In this document: positions 17,511-26,782 of the stretch, piece after piece | How the letters are laid out: every line of letters starts with the position of its first letter | Numbering within the stretch: position 1 is the first letter of the stretch | Source: Tabrizicola sp. TH137 | GTDB taxonomy: Bacteria; Pseudomonadota; Alphaproteobacteria; Rhodobacterales; Rhodobacteraceae | Reading direction: 5' to 3' | Length of the DNA stretch: 64,000 bases | NCBI RefSeq assembly: GCF_002855575.1 | Contig: NZ_PKRQ01000006.1 | Span: forward strand, 62,001-126,000 | Program-made: the position numbers and the translations under genes | The notes under the pieces: model-generated | What the model saw: the letters and a program-made list of their open reading frames with translations, nothing else | The model's database searches: none | What the model was told of the DNA's origin: nothing

Positions 17511-18218
17511 TCAGCCCGCAGCGCGCAGCGCCCGCCGGATCAGCCCCGGCACCCGCGCATCCAGCCCGAGGGGCGGCAGCACCTCACCGCGGAACCCGGC
17601 CTCCGCCAGCGCGTCCGGCAGGTCATCCACCACATGCCCGCCCCGCGCCGCGAAAAAGGGCAGGACAAGCGATCCCTCCGGATAGCCCGCCGCAGCCTCC
17701 ACGATGCGGGGCGACTGGTCGATGAAGGCCGCCTCCACCCGCGCAAAGCCGCCCTCCTCCCGCAGCCGCGCCGCCACCGCCTCGGCCACTTCCGCCGGGG
17801 CCGGGCTGCGAAAACTGCCATGCGCCGCCAGCAGCAGGGGCAGATCACCCGGCCCCCGGCCCAGCCGCGCCGCCGCCTCCCGCGCCACCGTCACGGCCAG
17901 CGCCTGCACCGCCGGATCAAGTCCGAAAGGGGCAAGGACACGCGCCCCCGGCGCCCCCGCCTCGGCCAGCCGCTCGGGCAGATGCGTCCGGGTGAACCAG
18001 CCCCCCGCCATGAACATCGGATAGACCTGGACAGAGGGCCCCAGCACCGCCACAGCCCGCGCCAGCGCGCCCTCTTCGGCCAGCGTCGCCGCCATCACCT
18101 GCCCCTCGGGCATCAACGCCTGCACCTTCGCCGCCAGAAAGGCCATCTCCGCCGCTGCCGGGCCGGGATCGGACGGCTGGCCATGGGATACGATCAGGGC
18201 GGGAAGGGGGCGGGTCAT
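17511..18218 (-). CDS. CbiX/SirB-type chelatase domain protein
   Basis: A 235-residue protein with two halves related to the CbiX fold. The N-half starts LPALIVSHGQPSDPGP and the C-half contains LLLAAHGSFRSP. The histidines in these SHG and AHG motifs correspond to metal-binding positions of sirohydrochlorin chelatases. The likely role is metal insertion in siroheme or cobalamin synthesis, but no other tetrapyrrole genes are nearby. Start 18218 is preferred over in-frame starts at 18224 and 18233 because GGGGATGAAG provides a ribosome site. It follows the LysR gene by 29 bp and could be cotranscribed. Confidence 0.7.
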   Translation of the reverse strand: MTRPLPALIVSHGQPSDPGPAAAEMAFLAAKVQALMPEGQVMAATLAEEGALARAVAVLGPSVQVYPMFMAGGWFTRTHLPERLAEAGAPGARVLAPFGLDPAVQALAVTVAREAAARLGRGPGDLPLLLAAHGSFRSPAPAEVAEAVAARLREEGGFARVEAAFIDQSPRIVEAAAGYPEGSLVLPFFAARGGHVVDDLPDALAEAGFRGEVLPPLGLDARVPGLIRRALRAAG

Positions 18219-18247
18219 CTTCATCCCCGCCATGTAGCCAACTCCCC

Positions 18248-19198
18248 TCACGGATCAAGTCCTTCCGGCGCGGGGCTGGCCATCCCCGGCAGCATCGCCT
18301 CGGTCACCCTCGCCCGGCAATGATCGGCAAAGGCCGCCACCGCCCGGCGCAGCGGCGCGGCCCCGGGCAGGATCAGCCCCATCCGCATCGGGGGCCGGGC
18401 GGTCCGCAACGGAACAAAGACCACCCGCCGCCCATCCGGCGCCCGGTCCGATCCCAACCGGATATTGGCGATGGAATAGCCAAAGCCATTGGCCACCATC
18501 GCCCGCATCACCCCCATGTCCCGCGTCCGCTCGGCGATCCGCGGGCGGAGACCCGCCTCGGCAAAGAAGGACAGGAAATAGTCGGCACTGTAGGGCAGGT
18601 CGAGCAGCACCATCGGCAACTCCGCCAGGTCCGCAGCCGTCACGAAGTCCCGCCCCGCCAGCACATGCCCCTCCGGCAGCAGCGCATAGGGCGGCAAGGA
18701 CAGCAGCGGCCGGAACTCCAGATCGGCCGGGATCTCCAGATCATAGCTCAGCGCCACATCCAGCGTGGCATGGCGCAGGGCCTCGATCAGACCGGCATGG
18801 TCATGTTCCGACTGGCGGAACTCCACCTCCGGATGCGCCTCGGCAAAACTGCGCCGGACGCGCGGCAACACCACCTGCGCGAAGGTCAGCAGGCAACCCA
18901 CCGCCAGCGGCCCCCGCACCTGCCCCGTCAGTTCCGCCGCCCGGTCGCCCAGCGCCGCCCCCGCCGCCAGCACCGCCCGCGCCGCCTCGGTGAACTGCCG
19001 CCCCCCCTCCGTCAGCGACAGGCCCTGGGCATGGCGGCGGATGAAAAGCTGCAAGCCGAATTCCTGCTCAAGCTGCGCAATCGCCGCCGAGATGGAGGGG
19101 GAAGAGACATGGCACCGCTCCGCCGCAAGGGCCACCGATCCGCTATCCGCGACGGCAACGAGGTATTCAAGCTGGCGAAGGGTAAAGCGAAGCGGCAT
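18248..19198 (-). CDS. LysR-family transcriptional regulator
   Basis: A 316-residue protein with an N-terminal winged helix (LRQLEYLVAVADSGSVALAAERCHVS, residues 7-32) and a C-terminal effector domain starting near residue 90. It lies 50 bp downstream of DUF1028, in the same direction as the DUF1028, RidA-like and Rieske genes, so it may be the last gene of that operon and its regulator. The inducer is unknown. Confidence 0.9.
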   Translation of the reverse strand: MPLRFTLRQLEYLVAVADSGSVALAAERCHVSSPSISAAIAQLEQEFGLQLFIRRHAQGLSLTEGGRQFTEAARAVLAAGAALGDRAAELTGQVRGPLAVGCLLTFAQVVLPRVRRSFAEAHPEVEFRQSEHDHAGLIEALRHATLDVALSYDLEIPADLEFRPLLSLPPYALLPEGHVLAGRDFVTAADLAELPMVLLDLPYSADYFLSFFAEAGLRPRIAERTRDMGVMRAMVANGFGYSIANIRLGSDRAPDGRRVVFVPLRTARPPMRMGLILPGAAPLRRAVAAFADHCRARVTEAMLPGMASPAPEGLDP

Positions 19199-19248
19199 AT
19201 GCCAAGGCTAGACGCCGCAGGGCGCAAGCGAAAGCCCCTACCGCCGCC

Positions 19249-19926
19249 CTATTCGTCGCCCGGAACGCCGTAAGAGGGCGCCTCGCGCGGATCGCGCGCC
19301 CGCTGCACATAGGCCTCCATCTGCGGCGCATAAACCTCCCAGGCCCGCGCCACCGCCGCGATCGGCCGCGCCTCCTCGGACCAGTCGCACCGCAGTTCCG
19401 CCACCGGCCAGCTTTCCCGGTCCACCATCAACAGCCCCGCCGAATGCACTGGCCCCGCCTCGCCCCCCGCCTCCTGCCCGGCGATCAGCGCCGCCACGAG
19501 CCGGTCCCCGAACGGCCCTGTCGCGCCAAGGAACCCCGCCACCATCGCCGCAGGCACCCCCTCATGCGCCAGCAGGTTGCCCCCCGCGATCACGCCCTCA
19601 CCCTCCGCGATCCCCCAGCGGCCAAGGATGCGCGCCCCGCAATGGCTCGCCACGCGGCCCTGCCCGTCCACCACCATCAACTGCCGGTACTCCGCATGGG
19701 CGGCCCCGGCCACCACCGCTGCCATGGCCTCCGCCGCCGTCGCCCCGCCCGCAAGCCGCTCCAGCAGCGCAGGCCCCAGCGCCGGGTCCGTGATGTTCTG
19801 CGTCGCCGCCACCCCCACCCCCGCCCGCGCATGGGCGCAGCGCGCCGCCACGGCGGGCGAGGAGGAAGAGATCACCATGCCGAACATCCCCGTCTCGGGG
19901 CAGCGGGCCAGAAGCGAAAAGGTCAT
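19249..19926 (-). CDS. DUF1028 family protein
   Basis: A 225-residue protein recognised by its start (MTFSLLARCPETGMFGMVISSSS), the block GVGVAATQNITDPALG, and the HCGARILGRWG segment. These match the DUF1028 family, which is thought to have an Ntn-hydrolase-like fold with unproven activity. The gene sits between a RidA-like gene and a LysR gene in the same direction. DUF1028 genes are commonly found beside RidA-like proteins and amino-acid or pyrimidine catabolism genes, so a hydrolytic catabolic step is plausible. Confidence 0.8.
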   Translation of the reverse strand: MTFSLLARCPETGMFGMVISSSSPAVAARCAHARAGVGVAATQNITDPALGPALLERLAGGATAAEAMAAVVAGAAHAEYRQLMVVDGQGRVASHCGARILGRWGIAEGEGVIAGGNLLAHEGVPAAMVAGFLGATGPFGDRLVAALIAGQEAGGEAGPVHSAGLLMVDRESWPVAELRCDWSEEARPIAAVARAWEVYAPQMEAYVQRARDPREAPSYGVPGDE

Positions 19927-19944
19927 GCGTCACCTCGGAATGGA

Positions 19945-20073
19945 TGCCCCGGGGGCCGTCTGCCCCCGGACCCCCGAGGATATTTCCCGACAGAAAGTGA
20001 ACGGGCCGCCTGCACTTTCTGTCTTCAAATATCCCACGGGGGTCCGGGGGTGTGAAACCCCCGGGGTCGATGC
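19945..20073. repeat. Large imperfect inverted repeat inside the RidA-DUF1028 spacer
   Basis: Left arm 19945-19999 and right arm 20013-20073 pair in order: GCCCCCGGACCCCCG with CGGGGGTCCGGGGG, GATATTT with AAATATC, and GACAGAAAGTG with CACTTTCTGTC. Short unpaired patches and a 13-nt loop lie between them. Outer CCCCGGGGG blocks extend the stem. The arms resemble two head-to-head copies of the GC-rich dispersed repeat also seen at 11095 and 61845. It fills the spacer between two codirectional genes. Confidence 0.8.
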
Positions 20074-20081
20074 AGGGCGGC

Positions 20082-20495
20082 TCAGTCGGGGATCACGGCG
20101 GTGGCGTCGATCTCCACCAGCCAGTCGGGACGAGCCAGCGCAACGACGACCAGCCCGGTGCAGACAGGATGCACGCCCCGGATATACTCGCCCATCGTGC
20201 GATAGACCGCCTCGCGATGGCGCACATCGGTCAGATAGACGACAAGCTTGGTCACATGCTCCATCTTCCCCCCGCATTCCTCCACAAGCTGGCGGATGTT
20301 CTGCATCACCTTGTGGGTCTGCTCCACCGGATCGTGGCTGTCGATGTTCTTCGCCGTGTCCAGGTCCTGCGGGCATTGCCCGCGCAGGAAGATCACGGTT
20401 CCCCGCGCCACCACGGCCTGCGCCAGATCATTGTCGAGCTTCTGCTCCGGATAGGTGTCCTTGGTATTGAACTTGCGGTGGCGGATATGGGCCAT
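20082..20495 (-). CDS. RidA-family protein lacking the canonical arginine
   Basis: A 137-residue protein with the YjgF/RidA fold pattern: RGTVIFLRGQ, then VEQTHKVMQNIRQLVEECGG, the VVYLTD strand, and a C-terminal WLVEIDATAV. Canonical RidA enzymes hydrolyse 2-imino acids and bind the carboxylate with an Arg in a RSCV-like motif. Here the aligned segment is HPVCTGLV, so that position is C112. Imine deaminase activity of the classic type is therefore doubtful. Start 20495 removes a poorly conserved extension that overlaps the Rieske gene. It follows that gene by 35 bp. Confidence 0.85.
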   Translation of the reverse strand: MAHIRHRKFNTKDTYPEQKLDNDLAQAVVARGTVIFLRGQCPQDLDTAKNIDSHDPVEQTHKVMQNIRQLVEECGGKMEHVTKLVVYLTDVRHREAVYRTMGEYIRGVHPVCTGLVVVALARPDWLVEIDATAVIPD

Positions 20496-20530
20496 GTCTC
20501 GGGTGTCCAGTCGGTTGCAGGGGGAAAGGG

Positions 20531-21670
20531 TCACGCCTCGGGCATCATCCGGGCGATGTATTGGGCGAATTCGTAATTCGGGCGTTCCAGATGGCTCAGC
20601 GGCCCGGGGGCCGACATCCGCGCCAAGAGCCCGCGATAGACCTTCTCGGTGCAGCCCTTGTCCTCCACCTGCACATCATCAAGCAGCGCCTTCACCGCCG
20701 CCAGATGTGCCGGGGCCTCGGGATCGGCCATCCACTCCGCACTCATGCCGCCGCCAAACAGCACCTTCACATGCCCCGGCCCGTCAGGCGTCAGCGCGAG
20801 ATACCAGAAATAGCCCGGCGTCAGCGTGATCAGCAGCGCCGGATAGATCGCCAGCAGCCAGGTGATCCGCCGCTGATCCCCCTCCAGCCGCGTATTGGAA
20901 GGATGCGCCAGCGCCAGCGGCACCAGGTCGTTCTTCACGATCCAGTGGTAGTTGAAGGCCTCCGTCCCCTCGGGACAATCCATCAACGCAAGATCGCAGC
21001 TTCCCCCGATCGTGCCGGCATGGCAGGCGGGCAGGTGATAGCTCTCCATGAAATTCTCGGCCAGCACCTTCCAGTTCGTCGCCCAGCGGAACTCCTCGCG
21101 GAAGGTCTCGGCATAGCGGCCCATCTCCAGATGGCCCACCAGCGCCTCCACATCCTTCAGCCGCGCGTGGATATCGGGCGCCTCGGGGTTCAGCGTGACC
21201 ATGATCCAGCCATGCCAATCCACCACCCGGATCGCCGGCAGATGCACGTCTTCCTTGCAGAAGGTCTCGTTCAGCGTCATCGCCGGGGCGCCGCGCAGGC
21301 TGCCGTCCAGATTGTAGGTCCAGGCATGATAGGGGCAGACGATGCTCCGCACCCGACCGCGCCCTTCCAGCAGCAGGCTCATCCGGTGGCGGCAGACATT
21401 CGACATCCCGCGCAACACCCCCTCGCGGTCGCGCAGGATGATCACGGGTTCCCCCGCAATCTCCATCGTCAGATAGTCGCCCGGCTCCTTCAGCGCATCC
21501 ACCCGCCCCGCGCAAAGCCAGTCCTTCGCAAAGATGTGCCGCTCCTCCGCCGCCGCGAAGTCGGGCGAGACATAGACGGATTTCGGCATCGCCTGTGCGC
21601 GTTCGAACGGGACAGAGACATTCGCCCGCAACTCCTCGATGGCATGCAGGCCGGGGTCGCGTGCGGTCAT
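20531..21670 (-). CDS. Rieske non-heme iron oxygenase, alpha subunit
   Basis: A 379-residue oxygenase. The [2Fe-2S] Rieske ligands are C93, H95, C112 and H115 (CRH and CPYH). The mononuclear iron histidines are H212 and H217 in ENFMESYHLPACH. The residue bridging the two centres is E209 instead of the usual Asp, a trait known from carnitine monooxygenase (CntA)-type enzymes that act on quaternary ammonium compounds. The product is probably a hydroxylated or N-dealkylated amine. No reductase or ferredoxin gene is adjacent. Start 21670 gives family length; a longer reading adds a proline-rich extension. Confidence 0.88.
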   Translation of the reverse strand: MTARDPGLHAIEELRANVSVPFERAQAMPKSVYVSPDFAAAEERHIFAKDWLCAGRVDALKEPGDYLTMEIAGEPVIILRDREGVLRGMSNVCRHRMSLLLEGRGRVRSIVCPYHAWTYNLDGSLRGAPAMTLNETFCKEDVHLPAIRVVDWHGWIMVTLNPEAPDIHARLKDVEALVGHLEMGRYAETFREEFRWATNWKVLAENFMESYHLPACHAGTIGGSCDLALMDCPEGTEAFNYHWIVKNDLVPLALAHPSNTRLEGDQRRITWLLAIYPALLITLTPGYFWYLALTPDGPGHVKVLFGGGMSAEWMADPEAPAHLAAVKALLDDVQVEDKGCTEKVYRGLLARMSAPGPLSHLERPNYEFAQYIARMMPEA

Positions 21671-21803
21671 GTCGGGGCCTCCGGTCGGGGCGAAGGGCGT
21701 CCCCGGCCGAAAGGGCCGCGACCCGCCTGTCGCGCCGACCGACCATCCACCAGCGCGGGCGGCAAGAAAAGCAGGATGTTCCATGCCGCAGGTTAGGCGC
21801 AGC

Positions 21804-22745
21804 CTAATCCAGCCCCTCGCCGCCCTGTGCCATCACCATCCCCGCCAGCCGCGCCGCCACCGGCGTCAGGATCGCCCCCCGCCGCAGCAGCAGGCCGAAG
21901 GGCTCCACCACGATCCCCAGATCGACCGGCAGGATCACATAGGGCGATCCCGGCCCGGCAAAGCGGTCACAGACCGCCCGCGCCAGGGGCGCGATGGCGT
22001 TCGATTGCTGGATCAGCGCCAGCGTCAGCAGGAAAGAGGCCGTCGCCAGACGCTGCGGCGGCTGCGGCAGGCCCAGTTCCGCCAGCCGCCCCATCACTGC
22101 CTGCGTCAACAGCGCCTCCGGCCCGGGCAGCACCCAGTCGAAATCCATCAGGTCGGTCGGATCGACGCGCCGCGCCCCTGCCAGCCGGTGCCCCCGCCGC
22201 ACCATCAGCGCGACGGGTTCCACCCCCACGGGATCGGACAGCGTCAACTCCCCTTCCAGACCCGCCGGCATCCGGCCCAGCGCGAAATCCAGCCTCCCCG
22301 CCAGCAATTGCTGACCCAGCAGATCGGATGGCGCCACCACCACCTCCGCCGTCACCTGCGGCAGGGCCAGCCGCGCCGTGCGCAGCGCGGGCAGCACCCG
22401 GTCCAGCGCCGGCCCCGTCACGGACCCGATCCGCACATGCCCTGCCCCGCCTCCGGCCAGTTCCGCCATCTCGCGGCCCGCATCGCGCAATTCGGTCACC
22501 ACCCGTGCCGCCCGCCGCGCCAGCGCCTCGCCCATCGCCGTCAGCGCGATGCCACGTCCCGTCCGCAGATGCACCGCCTGTCCCGCGATCCGCTCCACCT
22601 CCGCCAGCAGGCGCGAGGCGGCAGGCTGTGCAATCCCCAGCCGATCCGCCGCAAGCCCAAGCTGCCCCGCCTCGGCCAGCGCCGCCATCAGCCGCAGATG
22701 CGACAGTTTCAGCCCCCGCCGCAGCAGGACATCCGTTTCCGACAT
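21804..22745 (-). CDS. gbpR: LysR-family regulator divergent from chvE (GbpR-like)
   Basis: A 313-residue LysR protein. Its helix-turn-helix is at about residues 14-45 (LSHLRLMAALAEAGQLGLAADRLG, then QPAASRLL). The gene is divergent from a chvE-like sugar-binding protein gene with 146 bp between starts. In Agrobacterium the LysR regulator GbpR occupies this position and controls chvE in response to arabinose- and galactose-type sugars. The symbol rests on context and family, not on an alignment. The upstream region of the Rieske gene lies directly beyond its stop codon. Confidence 0.75.
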   Translation of the reverse strand: MSETDVLLRRGLKLSHLRLMAALAEAGQLGLAADRLGIAQPAASRLLAEVERIAGQAVHLRTGRGIALTAMGEALARRAARVVTELRDAGREMAELAGGGAGHVRIGSVTGPALDRVLPALRTARLALPQVTAEVVVAPSDLLGQQLLAGRLDFALGRMPAGLEGELTLSDPVGVEPVALMVRRGHRLAGARRVDPTDLMDFDWVLPGPEALLTQAVMGRLAELGLPQPPQRLATASFLLTLALIQQSNAIAPLARAVCDRFAGPGSPYVILPVDLGIVVEPFGLLLRRGAILTPVAARLAGMVMAQGGEGLD

Positions 22746-22891
22746 AACGTTTCTGCCATAGCAAAATCACAAAACATTCTTTGACGGATATGGATGGGCA
22801 TTGCAACTCTCCCGCCCACGGCCAACCCGGGCGCCTTCCGGGCAGCAAGGCCGTCAACGGGCCGTGGCGCATCACGGCGAGGGAGGACATC
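22746..22891. promoter_or_regulatory. Divergent LysR-chvE promoter region
   Basis: A 146-bp spacer with an AT-rich patch at 22746-22782 next to the regulator start. A TTGACG at 22781-22786 could be a -35 element for chvE, but a matching -10 is not clear. GGGAGGA at 22881-22887 is the chvE ribosome site. Confidence 0.5.
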
Positions 22892-23965
22892 ATGACACTT
22901 TCCAGAAGGGCGCTTCTCGCGCTCGCCACCGCCGCGTCCATGGTCGGCGTCGGCGCACCCGTCTTCGCGCAGGACAAGGGCACCATCGGCATCGCCATGC
23001 CGACCCAGTCCTCGGCGCGCTGGATTTCCGACGGCAATTCGATGGTCGAACAGTTCCAGGCGGCCGGCTATGCCACCGACCTGCAATATGCCGAAGATGA
23101 CATCCCGACCCAGCTCGCGCAGGTCGAGAACATGATCACCAAGGGCGTCAACGTCCTGGTCATCGCGGCCATCGACGGCACCACGCTCTCGAACGCGCTG
23201 GACAACGCCGCCGCCGCCGGCATCAAGGTCATCGCCTATGACCGCCTGATCCGCGACAGCGGCTCGGTGGACTACTATGCCACCTTCGACAACTTCAAGG
23301 TCGGCGTCCAGCAGGCGGAATCGCTGGTGAAGGGCCTGAAAGAGCGCTTCCCCGACGTGAAGCCGCATAATGTCGAACTCTTCGGCGGCAGCCCCGACGA
23401 CAACAACGCCTTCTTCTTCTACAATGGCGCGATGTCGGTGCTCCAGCCGCTGATCGACTCGGGCGACATCGTCATCCCCTCGGGCCAGATGGGCATGGAT
23501 GTGGTCGGCACCCTGCGCTGGGATGGCGCCGTGGCGCAGGCCCGGATGGATAACCTCCTGTCCGCCAACTACGGCGACAAGCAGCTTCACGGCGCGCTCT
23601 CGCCCTATGACGGGCTGTCCATCGGCATCCTCTCCTCGGTCAAGGGCGTGGGCTACGGCTCGGGCGACCTGCCGATGCCCATCGTCACCGGTCAGGACGC
23701 CGAGATCCCCTCGGTCAAGTCGATGATCGCGGGCGAACAGTATTCCACCATCTTCAAGGACACCCGCGCCCTCGCCGGCGTCACGGTCAAGATGGTGGAC
23801 GCGATCCTGTCGGGCGGCGAACCCGAAATCAACGACACCAGCACCTATGACAACGGCGTGAAGGTCGTGCCCTCCTACCTGCTGGAACCGGTCTCGGTCG
23901 ATGTCACGAACTACGAGGAAGTCCTCATCGGTTCGGGCTACTACACCGCCGACCAGCTCAAGTAA
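22892..23965 (+). CDS. chvE: Multiple-sugar-binding periplasmic protein ChvE
   Basis: A 357-residue type-1 periplasmic binding protein. Residues 1-25 form a signal peptide ending AFAQ. The mature protein starts [21 protein letters not shown] and contains [18 protein letters not shown] and [13 protein letters not shown], both typical of ChvE. It delivers monosaccharides (arabinose, galactose, xylose, glucose) to the GguAB transporter; in Agrobacterium it is also a chemotaxis and virulence receptor. GGGAGGAC precedes the start. A hairpin separates it from gguA, a usual way to overproduce the binding protein. Confidence 0.92.
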   Translation: MTLSRRALLALATAASMVGVGAPVFAQDKGTIGIAMPTQSSARWISDGNSMVEQFQAAGYATDLQYAEDDIPTQLAQVENMITKGVNVLVIAAIDGTTLSNALDNAAAAGIKVIAYDRLIRDSGSVDYYATFDNFKVGVQQAESLVKGLKERFPDVKPHNVELFGGSPDDNNAFFFYNGAMSVLQPLIDSGDIVIPSGQMGMDVVGTLRWDGAVAQARMDNLLSANYGDKQLHGALSPYDGLSIGILSSVKGVGYGSGDLPMPIVTGQDAEIPSVKSMIAGEQYSTIFKDTRALAGVTVKMVDAILSGGEPEINDTSTYDNGVKVVPSYLLEPVSVDVTNYEEVLIGSGYYTADQLK

Positions 23966-23978
23966 GACCGCAAGACAG

Positions 23979-24013
23979 AGGCCCGCCCTGCCCTCGTGGC
24001 CGGGCGGGCCTTT
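23979..24013 (+). terminator. Attenuating hairpin between chvE and gguA
   Basis: AGGCCCGCCC (23979-23988) pairs perfectly with GGGCGGGCCT (24002-24011) and is followed by TTT. It sits 14 bp after the chvE stop and 30 bp before gguA. It probably terminates part of the transcripts and stabilises chvE mRNA. Confidence 0.7.
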
Positions 24014-24042
24014 GCCAAACGGGGGCCAGACAGGGGGATAGA

Positions 24043-25578
24043 ATGGCAACGCTTCTGGAAATGCGGGGGATCAGCAAGGTCTTTCCCGGCGTCCGCGCGC
24101 TCGACCATGTCAACCTCACCGTCGAACAGGGCGAGATTCACGCCATCTGCGGCGAGAATGGCGCAGGCAAGTCCACCCTGATGAAGGTGCTCTCCGGCGT
24201 CTATCCGCACGGCTCCTATGAAGGCGAAATCCATTACGACGGCACGCTTCTCGCCAATCGCGGCATCCGCGACAGCGAAGCGAAGGGCATCATCATCATC
24301 CATCAGGAACTCGCCCTCGTTCCGCTCCTCTCCATCGCCGAGAACCTTTTTCTCGGCAACGAGGTCGCCTCCGGCGGCATCATCAACTGGCCCCTCGCCT
24401 ATCAGAAGACCGAGGCGCTGCTCCGCAAGGTCGGGCTGAACGAGGCCCCGACCACGCAGGTCGGCAAGCTGGGCGTCGGCAAGCAGCAACTGATCGAGAT
24501 CGCCAAGGCGCTGGCCAAGGATGTCCGCCTCCTGATCCTCGACGAACCCACCGCCGCGCTTCAGGAAAACGACAGCCAGAAACTCCTCGACCTGATGCTG
24601 GAACTCAAGGCGCAGGGGGTGACCCAGATCATCATCTCCCACAAGCTGAACGAAATCGGCCGCGTCGCCGACCGCATCACCATCATCCGCGACGGCGCCA
24701 CCGTCTCCACCCTCGCCAAATCCGAAATCAGCGAGGAACGCATCATCCGCGACATGGTCGGTCGCGACATGGCCCACCGCTACCCCGAACGCGATGCACG
24801 CCCCGGCGAGGTGCTGATGGAGGTCGCGGGCTGGAACGTCTGGCACCCCGAACAGCAGGGCCGCCAGATGATCCGCGACGCGGGCTTCACCGTCCGCAAG
24901 GGCGAAATCGTCGGCATCGCGGGCCTGATGGGCGCGGGGCGGACCGAACTCGCCATGTCGATCTTCGGCCATGCCTATGGCCGCGACATTTCCGGCACCG
25001 TGAAGATGGGCGGAAAGGTGGTGGACACTTCCTCCGTCACCAAGGCCATCGCCGCCGGCCTCGCCTATGTGACCGAGGATCGCAAACAGCTTGGCCTCGT
25101 CCTCGACGAACCCATCGTCAAGAACATCACCCTGGCGAACCTTGCCGGGGTCGCCACCCGTGGCGTGCTCTCCCGCGGCCGCGAACAGCAGGTCGCCGAG
25201 GAATATCGCCGCGCCATGTCGATCCGCACACCCTCCGTCTTTCAGAAGGTGGTCAACCTCTCGGGCGGCAACCAGCAGAAGGTCGTCCTGTCGAAATGGC
25301 TTTTCGCCGATCCGCAGGTCCTGATCCTCGACGAACCCACGCGCGGCATCGACGTCGGCGCGAAATTCGAGATTTACACGATCATGAACGAACTCGCCGC
25401 CCAGGGGCGCGGCGTGGTGATGATCAGCAGCGAAATGCCCGAACTTCTGGGCATGTGCGACCGGATCTACGTGATGAACGAGGGGCGCATCGCAGGCGAA
25501 CTGTCGCGGGCAGAGGCCAGCCAGGAACGCATCATGTCCCTCATCCTGAAGAATGACGGCAAGGCGAAGGTGGCGTGA
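24043..25578 (+). CDS. gguA: Sugar ABC transporter ATP-binding protein GguA
   Basis: A 511-residue double ABC ATPase. The first Walker A is GENGAGKST (residues 37-45) with [10 protein letters not shown] as Walker B. The second half has a degenerate P-loop (GLMGAGRTE) but a full signature [15 protein letters not shown] near residue 404 and a Walker [10 protein letters not shown]. This asymmetry is normal for the monosaccharide family (XylG/MglA). It energises uptake of ChvE ligands through GguB. The next gene overlaps its stop codon. Confidence 0.93.
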   Translation: MATLLEMRGISKVFPGVRALDHVNLTVEQGEIHAICGENGAGKSTLMKVLSGVYPHGSYEGEIHYDGTLLANRGIRDSEAKGIIIIHQELALVPLLSIAENLFLGNEVASGGIINWPLAYQKTEALLRKVGLNEAPTTQVGKLGVGKQQLIEIAKALAKDVRLLILDEPTAALQENDSQKLLDLMLELKAQGVTQIIISHKLNEIGRVADRITIIRDGATVSTLAKSEISEERIIRDMVGRDMAHRYPERDARPGEVLMEVAGWNVWHPEQQGRQMIRDAGFTVRKGEIVGIAGLMGAGRTELAMSIFGHAYGRDISGTVKMGGKVVDTSSVTKAIAAGLAYVTEDRKQLGLVLDEPIVKNITLANLAGVATRGVLSRGREQQVAEEYRRAMSIRTPSVFQKVVNLSGGNQQKVVLSKWLFADPQVLILDEPTRGIDVGAKFEIYTIMNELAAQGRGVVMISSEMPELLGMCDRIYVMNEGRIAGELSRAEASQERIMSLILKNDGKAKVA

Positions 25579-26774
25579 TGGCGGAACAGACGGCAGGCAC
25601 GGGCGGCAAGGGCATCGGCGCGCATCTGGGCGGGCATCTGCGGGAAAACGGCATGATCCTGGCGCTGGTCGCCATCGTGCTGTTCTTCACCGTGATCGTG
25701 CGGGTGACGCAGGGCGTGGATTTCCTCTCCGCCCAGAACATCACCAACCTTTTCCTTCAGAACTCCTACGTCATCATCATGGCGCTGGGGATGCTTCTGG
25801 TCATCGTCGCAGGTCATATCGACCTCTCCGTGGGCTCCGTCGTGGGCTTCACCGGGGCGGTCGCCGCCGTCCTCACCGTCAACATGGGCTGGCCGGTCTG
25901 GGCCGTGATCCCCACCTGCCTCTTCGTCGGCCTCTGCATCGGGGCGGCGCAAGGCTACTGGGTCGCCTATTGGCGCATCCCCTCCTTCATCGTCACGCTG
26001 GCAGGGATGCTGGTCTTCCGCGGCCTTACCCTCTGGCTGCTGGATGGCCAGAATGTCGGCCCCTTCCCGAAATCCTTCCAGTCCCTCTCCACCGGCTTCA
26101 TCCCCGATGCCTTCGGCGTGGGCAAACCCAACATGACCGCGCTCTTCCTCATCGCGCTGGCCGCCGTAGCGATCCTCTGGATGGGCCTGCGCGCCCGCGC
26201 CAGGGATCAGCAGTTCGGCATCACCCCCGAACCGATGATCGTCTTCACCATCCGCAACTTCGTCGTCGTCGCCGCGCTGATGTTCGTGGGCTACAAGCTC
26301 GCCTCCTTCCGCGGCCTGCCGAATGTGGTGGTCGTGCTCTCGGTCCTGACCGTCCTCTATGCCTTCTTCACCGAACAGACGACGACGGGCCGCCGCATCT
26401 ATGCCCTCGGCGGCAATGAAAAGGCCGCGCGCCTTTCGGGCATCAACACCGACCGCCTGGTCTTCCTCACCTTCTGCAACATGGGCGTCCTCGCCGCGCT
26501 GGCAGGCATGATCGTCGCCGCGCGCCTGAACTCCTCCACCCCCAAGGCGGGCGGCGGTTTCGAACTCGACGTGATCGCCGCCGTCTTCATCGGCGGGGCC
26601 TCCATGACCGGCGGCTCGGGCAAGATCATCGGCGTCGTCGTCGGCGCCCTCATCATGGGGGTGATGAACAACGGCATGTCCATCATGGGCATCGGGATCG
26701 ACTACCAGCAGGTCATCAAGGGCCTCGTCCTCCTCGCCGCCGTCATCTTCGACGTCTACAACAAGAACAAGTGA
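25578..26774 (+). CDS. gguB: Sugar ABC transporter permease GguB
   Basis: A 398-residue integral membrane protein with about ten hydrophobic segments and the family loop GGNEKAARLSGINT near residue 278. GguB pairs as a dimer with GguA. ATG at 25578 overlaps the GguA stop (TGATG); an in-frame GTG one codon earlier is an alternative. A long loop with QQFGITPEPMIVFTI between TM segments is usual for XylH/GguB-type permeases. Confidence 0.92.
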   Translation: MAEQTAGTGGKGIGAHLGGHLRENGMILALVAIVLFFTVIVRVTQGVDFLSAQNITNLFLQNSYVIIMALGMLLVIVAGHIDLSVGSVVGFTGAVAAVLTVNMGWPVWAVIPTCLFVGLCIGAAQGYWVAYWRIPSFIVTLAGMLVFRGLTLWLLDGQNVGPFPKSFQSLSTGFIPDAFGVGKPNMTALFLIALAAVAILWMGLRARARDQQFGITPEPMIVFTIRNFVVVAALMFVGYKLASFRGLPNVVVVLSVLTVLYAFFTEQTTTGRRIYALGGNEKAARLSGINTDRLVFLTFCNMGVLAALAGMIVAARLNSSTPKAGGGFELDVIAAVFIGGASMTGGSGKIIGVVVGALIMGVMNNGMSIMGIGIDYQQVIKGLVLLAAVIFDVYNKNK

Positions 26775-26782
26775 GGCCCCCG

